Assembly (NCBI GenBank): GCA_964384255.1
Contig: CAYLKH010000060.1
Location: forward strand, 1 to 13,014
Source: SIG469 sp964384255
Lineage (GTDB): Bacteria > Bacillota > Clostridia > Oscillospirales > Oscillospiraceae
Reading direction: 5' to 3'
DNA length: 13,014 bases
Below, piece after piece: positions 1 to 6,020 of this stretch; the stretch's first letter is position 1, and the number at the start of each line of letters is the position of its first letter. The translations under genes were made by a program, and so were the position numbers. The notes beneath the pieces were generated by a model that was given only the letters and a program-made list of their open reading frames with translations, was not told the DNA's origin and did not search any database.

Positions 1-83
1 CCTAACCCCTACTATGAGATTGCCACGTCGGCCTTCGGCCTCCTCGCAATGACAGTTTGTGGGCAAACCTCCTCACAATGACA
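1..83. repeat. 83-bp direct repeat, copy 1 (hairpin-bearing intergenic repeat)
   Basis: This segment recurs base for base at 118-200, so the repeat period is 117. Each copy contains an imperfect hairpin: ATTGC (19-23) pairs with GCAAT (46-50), and an inner GGCC/GGCC stem (30-33 with 37-40) closes on TTC. A second small inverted repeat follows, GTTTG (55-59) with CAAAC (64-68). From memory, similar CATTGCGAGGAG...GTGGCAATC palindromes are scattered through intergenic DNA of many bacteria. I infer a dispersed REP-like family. The copy begins at the window edge, so it may extend further left. Confidence 0.85.
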
Positions 84-95
84 GGTGGGTCGCGC

Positions 96-127
96 CCCTA
101 ATCCCTAAATCCTAAATCCTAACCCCT
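96..127. repeat. Telomere-like CCCTAAT / CCTAAAT short tandem run
   Basis: Units read CCCTAAT, CCCTAAAT, CCTAAAT and CCTAACCCCT, an irregular 7-8 bp tandem repeat. It fills the space between the two 83-bp copies, and its last unit forms the start of copy 2. The start of copy 1 has the same CCTAACCCCT, so a longer run may lie to the left of the window. No function can be read from it. Confidence 0.6.
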
Positions 128-200
128 ACTATGAGATTGCCACGTCGGCCTTCGGCCTCCTCGCAATGACAGTTTGTGGGCAAACCTCCTCACAATGACA
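118..200. repeat. 83-bp direct repeat, copy 2
   Basis: Identical to 1-83 over the full length; the match stops where G84 meets T201. The hairpin of this copy runs 136-167. Perfect identity means a recent duplication or active homogenisation rather than an old shared element. There is no coding potential and no transposase in the visible flank. Confidence 0.85.
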
Positions 201-291
201 TAGGGGGTTCTGCGCTCCTCGCAATGACAGGCAAGGGGGTCGTTCGCTCTACTCAACAGCTCAAATCCGCAACGCTGTGCAAATGAATGGC

Positions 292-327
292 AAAGAAAAA
301 TCCCGCCCTGAAGAAATCAGGGCGGGA
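292..327 (-). terminator. Rho-independent terminator after ftsZ
   Basis: A perfect 10-bp stem, TCCCGCCCTG (301-310) with CAGGGCGGGA (318-327), closes a 7-base loop. Read on the minus strand, it is followed at once by TTTTTCTTTG. The stem begins 12 bases after the ftsZ stop codon. This is a textbook intrinsic terminator and marks the 3' end of the whole gene cluster. Confidence 0.93.
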
Positions 328-339
328 CGGAAAATCTGA

Positions 340-1425
340 TTATTTGTTGAAAATTTTGTAAATATCGTCGAAGGGATCGGGTTCGGAGGATTTTTCCTCG
401 AAGATGGGAGCGGTCGATGCTGCTCCGTCAGAGAATACTCCGGCAGCAGGAGCCATAACGGGACCCTTTTCGGTATCGAAGCCGGTAGCGATGACGATAA
501 CACGCATTTCGTCCTGCATGGTTTCGTCGAAAGCGGCGCCGAAGATGATGTTGGCATCCTGATTGGCCTTTTCTTCGATAAGGTCGGCAGCGGCATAAAC
601 CTCTTCAAGAGCAATATCAACAGAGCCGGTAATGTTGACCAGAACGCCCCGGGCGCCATCGATAGAGGTTTCCAGCAGCGGGGACTGGACGGCCATCATA
701 GCGGCTTCTTCTGCCTTGTTCTTGCCTTCGGCGCGGCCAACGCCCATATGAGCATGGCCAGCATCTTTCATGATCGCGGTCACGTCGGCAAAGTCGAGGT
801 TGATAAAGCCGGTGTTCTTAATAAGGTCGGAAATGCTGGTAACAGCTTCTTTCAATACGTCGTCAGCGATCTCAAAGGCGTTGGCCAGAGTTATTTTCTG
901 GTCGGTGACCTCGGAAAGGCGCTCGTTAGGGATGATAATGAGCGAGTCGACAGCCTCGCAAAGCTCGTCGATACCGGATTCTGCCTGCTTCATGCGGCGG
1001 GAGCCTTCAAATTTGAAGGGCTTAGTCACGACGCCGACAGTCAGGGCGCCCAGTTCACGAGCGATCTCGGCAACGACGGGCGCTCCGCCGGTGCCGGTGC
1101 CGCCGCCCATACCAGCGGTGATAAACACCATATCGCTGCCTTCGAGAGCTTTGGAGATAGCGCTGCGGCTCTCTTCGGCAGATTTCTTACCAATTTCGGG
1201 TTTGGATCCGGCACCCATACCGGAAGTCAGCTTTTCGCCGATTTGGATCTTCTGGGTCGCTGCCGATTCCATAAGGACCTGTTTGTCCGTATTGATGGCA
1301 ATGAATTCGACTCCCTGAATACCGGCTTGAACCATCCTGTTTACGACGTTGTTGCCAGCACCGCCGATACCGACTACTCTTATATTAACAACGTTCTGTG
1401 ATCCTGTGTCCAGTTCATATGCCAT
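340..1425 (-). CDS. ftsZ: Cell division GTPase FtsZ
   Basis: FtsZ is the tubulin-like GTPase that polymerises at mid-cell and recruits the septal machinery. The 361-residue product is complete. The N-terminal nucleotide-binding fold contains GIGGAGNN (19-26) and the tubulin signature GGGTGTG (107-113). The T7 loop with catalytic acidic residues is NLDFADV (209-215; D211 and D214), and the C-terminal domain ends near residue 317. A linker of only about 30 residues leads to the tail DDIYKIFNK. This tail differs from the usual IPxFLR-type peptide that binds FtsA, ZipA or SepF, and no ftsA is seen nearby. The ATG start has a strong AGGAGG site (1434-1439) 8 bases upstream. The gene is last in the cluster, has its own promoter 5' and a strong terminator 3'. 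Confidence 0.98.
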   Translation of the reverse strand: MAYELDTGSQNVVNIRVVGIGGAGNNVVNRMVQAGIQGVEFIAINTDKQVLMESAATQKIQIGEKLTSGMGAGSKPEIGKKSAEESRSAISKALEGSDMVFITAGMGGGTGTGGAPVVAEIARELGALTVGVVTKPFKFEGSRRMKQAESGIDELCEAVDSLIIIPNERLSEVTDQKITLANAFEIADDVLKEAVTSISDLIKNTGFINLDFADVTAIMKDAGHAHMGVGRAEGKNKAEEAAMMAVQSPLLETSIDGARGVLVNITGSVDIALEEVYAAADLIEEKANQDANIIFGAAFDETMQDEMRVIVIATGFDTEKGPVMAPAAGVFSDGAASTAPIFEEKSSEPDPFDDIYKIFNK

Positions 1426-1490
1426 GGTTGCTTCCTCCTATGTGTAAAATGGAAAATCAATTCCCTGATAAGCCTATTTCTTTACATAAT

Positions 1491-1519
1491 ATAATATATC
1501 GAAAATGTCCAAAGGTCAA
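1491..1519 (-). promoter_or_regulatory. Sigma-A-type promoter for ftsZ
   Basis: On the minus strand, TTGACC (rc of 1514-1519) is followed after exactly 17 bases by TATTAT (rc of 1491-1496). Each hexamer matches consensus at five of six positions. The expected start near 1484 gives a leader of about 58 bases. It lies in the largest gap of the cluster (136 bases), which is AT-rich. Two direct CAATTT copies (1531-1536 and 1543-1548) sit just upstream of the -35 and might bind a regulator or act as an UP element; that part is speculative. Confidence 0.72.
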
Positions 1520-1561
1520 TAGTTTAGGCACAATTTGTTGACCAATTTTCGCAAATTATAC

Positions 1562-2347
1562 TCAGTTTTCACCGTATGTTGTGTCGGATGCCGCGTTTGG
1601 CCTGAAATGGGCCATGGAATCCGAATCGAGGGTAAGGTCAATAGTGCCGGATTGGCTGTCAGTCAGCAGCTGGCGGACAGCAATAAGGTATTCGAGCTTA
1701 TAATCGATATCGTCGGTCGATCCCAGCTCGACCACAAACCTTTCGTCGTAGGTAAGTTTGGGATTATAGTCGGTGGTCAGGTCGATAACGCTGACATTTG
1801 ACGCGATCCCCACGCGTTCAAGCGCTTCAAGCAGGGTGGTCAGCTGAGTGAGCCTGGTTTTGTCTTCGGCGGCAGCCGACAGCTGATAGCCCGCCGTTGC
1901 TCCCTCGGGTGTGAAGCCCGTAACCTGGATACCGCTGGGCTGGTCCGCTTTGGAAAGCACCTTGCCGGTTTTGTCGATATACCAGCACGAGCCGACAGTA
2001 TCGGTCACATAGGCAGCCGCACCGGACTCGTTTACCGAAATCTCGAGCGTTCCCGGCAAAACCCGCAGGAGCTTGACCTCGGTGATGTAGTTCAACTGGC
2101 CCCGGATGAGGTTTGCGGTTTTTCCTTTGTTGATGAGGATAAGGTTATCTCCCAGCGAAACTGACGATGCTTCGATTATCTCTTCGTCGGTATACTGGCT
2201 GTTACCAATGACCACGAAGGTATCGACCTTGAAGAATACCATTGTCGCGAAAGACACGGCCAATGCCGCCAGCAGGACGGTGATAAACTTCTGCAAAGGG
2301 GCCAGCCCGGTTCTCTTTTTGCGTTTTCTGCCGGTTTCTTTGTTCAA
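1562..2347 (-). CDS. ftsQ: Cell division protein FtsQ/DivIB, POTRA domain (TTG start)
   Basis: This bitopic membrane protein of the FtsQ-FtsL-FtsB (DivIB-DivIC-FtsL) complex regulates septal peptidoglycan synthesis. The 261 residues comprise a short, very basic cytoplasmic tail (2-12, KRKKR), one membrane helix (about 20-39), a POTRA domain (about 40-108, starting FKVDTFVVIGNSQYTDEEI) and an outer beta domain with the family-typical C-terminal IDLTLDSDSMAHFRP. The start is TTG, not ATG: the next Met (36) lies inside the membrane helix, and a near-ideal site GGAGGTGAT (rc of 2353-2361) lies just upstream. It sits between murA and ftsZ, the usual DivIB position. Identity as FtsQ/DivIB is firm by architecture and context, although this family diverges fast in sequence. 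Confidence 0.9.
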   Translation of the reverse strand: MNKETGRKRKKRTGLAPLQKFITVLLAALAVSFATMVFFKVDTFVVIGNSQYTDEEIIEASSVSLGDNLILINKGKTANLIRGQLNYITEVKLLRVLPGTLEISVNESGAAAYVTDTVGSCWYIDKTGKVLSKADQPSGIQVTGFTPEGATAGYQLSAAAEDKTRLTQLTTLLEALERVGIASNVSVIDLTTDYNPKLTYDERFVVELGSTDDIDYKLEYLIAVRQLLTDSQSGTIDLTLDSDSMAHFRPNAASDTTYGEN

Positions 2348-2352
2348 GCTTT

Positions 2353-2361
2353 ATCACCTCC
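2353..2361 (-). promoter_or_regulatory. Ribosome binding site fixing the TTG start of ftsQ
   Basis: The minus strand reads GGAGGTGAT, fully complementary to the 3' end of 16S rRNA, with about 9 bases between the GGAGG core and the TTG at 2347. This strength compensates for the weak start codon and settles the start choice. Confidence 0.85.
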
Positions 2362-2388
2362 CAGAATCAGATCTTGCCTGACCGGTCC

Positions 2389-2417
2389 ATTATACAACAT
2401 TATTATTCAAATTTCCA
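2389..2417 (-). promoter_or_regulatory. Candidate promoter for ftsQ(-ftsZ)
   Basis: A perfect -10 hexamer TATAAT (rc of 2389-2394) lies 17 bases after TGGAAA (rc of 2412-2417), a four-of-six match to the -35 consensus that overlaps the last codons of murA. A start near 2382 would give a leader of about 35 bases before the ftsQ TTG. An 8-bp palindrome, GACCGGTC (2380-2387), falls at the expected start point and could be an operator or chance. The perfect -10 is the main support. Confidence 0.5.
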
Positions 2418-3657
2418 CACGTTTTATTTTTCCACCCAGATTTTTTATATCCTCTTCCAGCCGGTCATATCCCCTGTCGATATGTTCGATGCCGGATATG
2501 CAGCTTTCTCCTTCGGCTCCAAGGGCTGCGACCACCATTGCTGCGCCTCCTCTCAGGTCGGTACACTCCACCGATGCGCCGTTTAGAGCATCGACTCCAA
2601 AAACCACTGCTGTCCTTCCTTCGATCCTGATATCTGCACCCATACGCATCAGCTCTCCGGCGTGGCGAAAACGGTTTTCAAATATGGTTTCCACAAAGAC
2701 AGACGTTCCACGGGCTTTCAGCAACGCCGCCATTACCGGCGCCTGAGCGTCAGTCGGAAATCCCGGATATGGCGCTGTTCTGATATGTGGGACCGCCCCG
2801 GGCCGTCCTTCCGATTCGATCTCTATCCCCACAGGCAGTTCCCTGATCCTGCACCCTGCTGCCCGCAGCGTCTCTGTAACAGCCTTCAAATGCGCCGGTA
2901 TGGCGTTTTCGATGCTTAGCCTGCCTCCTGCTGAGCAAACTGCCGACATATATGTAGCCGCAGCTATGCGGTCAGGTACTACCCTGTGTACAACGTCGTG
3001 CAGAGGTTCAGCGCCATTGATAACCACTGTGGACGTTCCCGCACCCTTAACGTCGGCGCCCATGGCCCGCAAATAGCGCTGGAGATCTTCGATCTCAGGC
3101 TCGCAGGCAGCATTTGTTATGATTGTCTCGCCCTGAGCAAGGCAGGCAGCCAGCATAATGTTTTCCGTTGCCCCAACGCTGGGAAAGGCAAGATTTATGT
3201 CCGCGCCTCTAAGCCCCGTCCCACGGCATTTGAGTCTACCGCCGCTGACCTGTATCTCAGCGCCCATTTTTCCGAGTCCTGACAGGTGCAGGTCAATGGG
3301 TCTGCTACCAAGCTCGCATCCACCGGGCATACACATTTCGGCGCAGCCGGTCCTCGCCAGCACCGGCCCAAGAAATATGACTGATGACCGCATTTTGCGC
3401 ATCAGCTCGTCAGGTATACTGCACCGGTCCATAGTTGAAGAATCGACGATAACAGTGTCGTCTTCTTTCTTCACCGTACAGCCCAAATGCTTCAATATAT
3501 CCAGCGATGCTCTGACATCGCTGAGATCCGGGCAGTTTTCTATCATGCTCACTCCGCAATTGAGCAGCGATGCCGCCAAAATCGGAAGCACACTGTTTTT
3601 TGCACCGCTGAGCTTTACCGAACCCCGCAGCCTGTTCCCTCCGCTTACAACAAACAT
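2407..3657 (-). CDS. murA: UDP-N-acetylglucosamine 1-carboxyvinyltransferase MurA
   Basis: MurA transfers enolpyruvate from phosphoenolpyruvate to UDP-GlcNAc, the first committed cytoplasmic step of peptidoglycan synthesis. The 416 residues match the usual family length (about 420). Visible landmarks are the substrate-binding K20-N21 in GAKNSVLP, the flexible loop with the catalytic Cys114 (MPGGCELGSRP) that fosfomycin alkylates, the catalytic Asp303 in PGFPTDAQAP, and EHIDRGYDRLEED near the end. Having Cys rather than Asp in the loop predicts a fosfomycin-sensitive enzyme. The ATG start fits the family N-terminus and has GGAGGG 6 bases upstream, but that site is the 3' arm of a strong hairpin (3663-3703). 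It follows murG by 56 bases, in the place murB occupies in Bacillus. Confidence 0.97.
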   Translation of the reverse strand: MFVVSGGNRLRGSVKLSGAKNSVLPILAASLLNCGVSMIENCPDLSDVRASLDILKHLGCTVKKEDDTVIVDSSTMDRCSIPDELMRKMRSSVIFLGPVLARTGCAEMCMPGGCELGSRPIDLHLSGLGKMGAEIQVSGGRLKCRGTGLRGADINLAFPSVGATENIMLAACLAQGETIITNAACEPEIEDLQRYLRAMGADVKGAGTSTVVINGAEPLHDVVHRVVPDRIAAATYMSAVCSAGGRLSIENAIPAHLKAVTETLRAAGCRIRELPVGIEIESEGRPGAVPHIRTAPYPGFPTDAQAPVMAALLKARGTSVFVETIFENRFRHAGELMRMGADIRIEGRTAVVFGVDALNGASVECTDLRGGAAMVVAALGAEGESCISGIEHIDRGYDRLEEDIKNLGGKIKRVEI

Positions 3658-3662
3658 AAATG

Positions 3663-3703
3663 TCCCTCCACATTCGATAGTCAGCCTATCCTATGCGGAG
3701 GGA
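3663..3703 (-). promoter_or_regulatory. RNA hairpin sequestering the murA ribosome site
   Basis: In the minus-strand RNA, UCCCUCCGCAU (rc of 3693-3703) pairs with AUGUGGAGGGA (rc of 3663-3673) over 11 consecutive positions including one G-U wobble. A 2x2 internal loop follows, then GAUAG/CUAUC around a 5-base loop. The 3' arm contains the only Shine-Dalgarno sequence of murA (GGAGGG), and the ATG follows 5 bases after the helix. The 5' arm begins 10 bases after the murG stop, within reach of a terminating ribosome. This suggests translational coupling of murA to murG. It is not a terminator for the operon because no U-run follows on the minus strand; on the plus strand it is followed by GAG and six Ts. 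Confidence 0.65.
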
Positions 3704-3713
3704 GAGTTTTTTG

Positions 3714-4844
3714 TTAATTTCCGTTATTTCCGGCCAATTGGCAAATGACCGAATATATTTTTGCGGCAGAGTCTGGAACTGCCATCTGGGCGGCCGCCAG
3801 GCTCATGGCCTTCATTTCGTTTTCGTTGGCAAGCAGGCTGTTTACCAGATCGAACAGCGCCTGACCGGTACACTGGTCTTCCGTCATTACCTTCGCAGCG
3901 CCACGGCTTTCAAGGATACGGGCATTTTTCTCCTGATGGTTACCGGTCACATTGGGAGACGGCACGATTATAGACGCTTTTCCCGATGCAGTGATCTCGC
4001 TCAGGGTAGCGGCTCCGGCTCTGCTGATAACGATATCTGCCGCAGCCATCACCGTTGGCATATCATAAATATATTCCCGCATATCGACACATTTGTGAGC
4101 AGACAGGTCAACTCCCATCTCCCTTATCCTGTCGGGCATCCATCGCCAGCCAAAACTGCCGGTGGCGTGAATATGGTTAAAGGGTTCGGTTTCGCATTCA
4201 AGCTTGATAAAATCCGAGATCTTCTTGTTCATTTCTCTTGCCCCAAGAGAACCCCAGTAGGAAACCACCAGAGGCTTATGGTCCAGTCCAAGCTTTTGTC
4301 TGGCCTCGGCCTTGTTGGAAAACACAAATTCTTCTTTAACGGGCATACCAACTGCGGTCACCTTTGACGGATCCTTATAAGCTCCGGCGCTTTCGCTGAA
4401 ATTCACCAGGATCCTGTCCACCTTGTCAGCCACAAGCCTTGTGGCCAGTCCAGGTACCGCGTTGGCCTCGTGAACGGCTGTTGGTATCTTCCTTGCTGCG
4501 CCGCGGTTGAGTATTGGGAAGCTGGCGTATCCACCGGTACCGATGATCACATCGGGCTTAAAGCTGCTTATTATCCGGTCGGCTTTGCGCAGGCTCCCCA
4601 CGATGTTAACTGCGGTTTTGACATTGTGGACAATATTTCCCGGGGTCGGTTTGCGCTGGAAATTTGATATTTTAACAGTTTCCAGCTCAAATCCCTCTCT
4701 CGGGACCAGGTCTGTTTCCATACCGTCATCCGCACCCACAAAAAGTATCCTGCTTTGAGGTCTGCTTTTCTGTACCAGTTTTGCAACAGCGATCGCCGGA
4801 TTGATATGTCCTCCGGTCCCGCCACAGGTGAAAATTATATTCAT
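3714..4844 (-). CDS. murG: UDP-GlcNAc:lipid I N-acetylglucosaminyltransferase MurG
   Basis: MurG converts lipid I to lipid II at the inner face of the membrane. The 376-residue GT-B protein shows the first glycine-rich loop GGTGGHINPAIA (8-19), the second GTGGYAS (102-108), HEANAVPG (125-132), the third loop WGSLGA (197-202), and the UDP-GlcNAc binding region SRAGAATLSEI (274-284) with NHQEKNARIL (302-311). The usual HEQN is HEAN here, a variation I believe is common in Clostridia. Its ATG overlaps the TGA of the upstream ftsW-type gene as ATGA, which implies translational coupling between the lipid II maker and its polymerase. Its stop codon lies just before the hairpin that covers the murA ribosome site. 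Confidence 0.97.
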   Translation of the reverse strand: MNIIFTCGGTGGHINPAIAVAKLVQKSRPQSRILFVGADDGMETDLVPREGFELETVKISNFQRKPTPGNIVHNVKTAVNIVGSLRKADRIISSFKPDVIIGTGGYASFPILNRGAARKIPTAVHEANAVPGLATRLVADKVDRILVNFSESAGAYKDPSKVTAVGMPVKEEFVFSNKAEARQKLGLDHKPLVVSYWGSLGAREMNKKISDFIKLECETEPFNHIHATGSFGWRWMPDRIREMGVDLSAHKCVDMREYIYDMPTVMAAADIVISRAGAATLSEITASGKASIIVPSPNVTGNHQEKNARILESRGAAKVMTEDQCTGQALFDLVNSLLANENEMKAMSLAAAQMAVPDSAAKIYSVICQLAGNNGN

Positions 4845-6001
4845 TTTTTCACCTTCCTCTTAACTCCGTTATCTCTTGAAACGCTTAGAATAACTCCCAT
4901 TTCCGCCAGTTGTATAAGCAGCGCCGTTCCTCCATAGCTGAAAAACGGCATGGAAATGCCGGTGGTAGGCAGCAGCTTTGTCACAACACCTACGTTTAAA
5001 AACACCTGAAGCGCCAGCAGGGTCGTAAACCCGGCTATCAGCAAAGAACCAAACCGGTCATAGGCGTTAAGCGAAAGATAGTATCCTCTGATTATCAGCA
5101 GAGCAAACAGCACCAGCACCAGACTGGCTCCAATAAATCCCAGCTCTTCGCAAACTATGGCAAAGATAAAGTCGTTATGTTCCTCGGGCAAATACAGATA
5201 TTTCTGGCGGCTTTTCCCCAGACCAAGTCCCAGAAGTCCTCCGGAGGAAATTGCATAGATCGACTGGATTATCTGATATCCACTGTCGCTGGGATCGAGC
5301 CACGGGTCATTATACATGGCTATACGCTCCTGCGCGTAAGGAAGCAGCTTTATCAGCAGCACACCGGCAGCAGCAACGATACCTCCGCCAGCCACGAACC
5401 AGCCCAGTCTCATGCCTCCAAGGTAAAGCATAACAGCGCCCAGAGCCACGATTATTATCGTACCCGAAAGGTGCGGTTCAAGGATCAGCAAAATGCAAAA
5501 GACCAGTAGGATCACAACATAGGGTATAAAGCTTTTGTCAATTACCCGGATGCTCTCTTTTCTGGTAGATATCATAGCCGCAAAGGTGAACACGACCGCC
5601 GCCTTGGCGATCTCTGACGGCTGAAAGCTGATAAAGCCCAGATCCAGCCAGCGTCTTGCGCCGTTGACCGTGCTGCCGACCAGCGGAACAAGGGCCAGGG
5701 TGACCACCGCAATGATCAAAACCGGAAAGGACACCGCGCGAAACAGCTGATAAGGTATCCTCGATACGACGACCATAAAGAATATTCCAACAGCCGAGAA
5801 GATCAGCTGACGGACAAAGTAATATGTAGCGTTATCTGTTTCTTCGTATGCCGACGCATAGCTTGCAGAAAACATCATTATCAGGCCAATGCTCACCAGC
5901 AGCAGCGTAAGTATCAGAAACGGCGCGTCAACTACACCTCTGCCGCTGTTTCCCTCTGTGCCAGCGGAGTTATTATTACCTTTTGCTTTAAAAAGGGCCA
6001 T
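4841..6001 (-). CDS. ftsW: SEDS peptidoglycan polymerase, FtsW/SpoVE type
   Basis: This is a lipid II-polymerising glycosyltransferase of the SEDS family that works with a class B PBP at the septum. The 386 residues have a soluble N-terminal tail (1-25) and about ten membrane helices. Family signatures are NGARRWL (113-119), FQPSEIAK (126-133), ILEPHLSGT (173-181), the loop GGLLGLGLGKSRQKYLYLPE (254-273) followed by EHNDFIF (274-280), and GISMPFFSYGGTALL (348-362). Asp277 in EHNDF corresponds to the catalytic Asp of RodA/FtsW. Position between mraY and murG, next to a PASTA-type PBP, favours FtsW/SpoVE over RodA. Whether it serves division, sporulation or both cannot be told. The start has AGGAGG (6008-6013) 6 bases upstream, 19 bases after mraY. 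Confidence 0.93.
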   Translation of the reverse strand: MALFKAKGNNNSAGTEGNSGRGVVDAPFLILTLLLVSIGLIMMFSASYASAYEETDNATYYFVRQLIFSAVGIFFMVVVSRIPYQLFRAVSFPVLIIAVVTLALVPLVGSTVNGARRWLDLGFISFQPSEIAKAAVVFTFAAMISTRKESIRVIDKSFIPYVVILLVFCILLILEPHLSGTIIIVALGAVMLYLGGMRLGWFVAGGGIVAAAGVLLIKLLPYAQERIAMYNDPWLDPSDSGYQIIQSIYAISSGGLLGLGLGKSRQKYLYLPEEHNDFIFAIVCEELGFIGASLVLVLFALLIIRGYYLSLNAYDRFGSLLIAGFTTLLALQVFLNVGVVTKLLPTTGISMPFFSYGGTALLIQLAEMGVILSVSRDNGVKRKVKK

Positions 6002-6020
6002 GTTAACCCTCCTTTAATGA

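Larger units (their letters stand above)
41..230. repeat. 15-bp core TCCTC(G/A)CAATGACAG repeated five times with a 29-bp period
   Basis: The core starts at 41, 70, 158, 187 and 216. Start-to-start spacing is 29 within each group (41 to 70; 158 to 187 to 216). The fourth copy lacks the final G. The 14-base segments between cores differ: one is a GTTTG/CAAAC hairpin and the last is a G-rich stretch ending TTCTGCGC. The 83-bp repeat is therefore built from smaller modules of fixed core plus variable filler. The core is too short and the number of units too low for a CRISPR array. Confidence 0.7.

Noticed and set aside
1..230. CRISPR array, because of regular 29-bp spacing
   Set aside because: The conserved core is only 15 bp, the fillers are 14 bases and partly repeated themselves, there are five cores in two groups, and no cas gene is visible. 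This is a modular repeat, not CRISPR.
261..659. A 132-residue minus-strand frame overlapping the ftsZ end and the terminator
   Set aside because: It runs in a different frame through FtsZ codons and then through the terminator stem. Its composition is low-complexity and protein-unlike.
748..1401. A 217-residue plus-strand open frame opposite ftsZ, and a 182-residue one in another frame (770-1318)
   Set aside because: Both lie wholly antisense to the clear FtsZ coding sequence and their products show no family motif. They arise from the codon pattern of ftsZ.
3663..3712. Intrinsic terminator inside the operon between murG and murA
   Set aside because: The T-run follows the hairpin only on the plus strand. 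On the minus strand the helix is followed by CATTTATG, so it would not end the operon transcript. It might stop antisense transcripts, but no plus-strand gene reads into it.
3693..4367. A 224-residue plus-strand open frame opposite murG
   Set aside because: It is antisense to conserved MurG motifs, has no recognisable domain and lacks a convincing ribosome site. It is a shadow frame.
4841..6001. Loss of a conserved residue in the SEDS protein (EPHLSGT where others have a Pro-Asp motif)
   Set aside because: The catalytic Asp277 in EHNDF is intact, and I recall the EPHLSGT form from other Clostridia, so it is not a defect.
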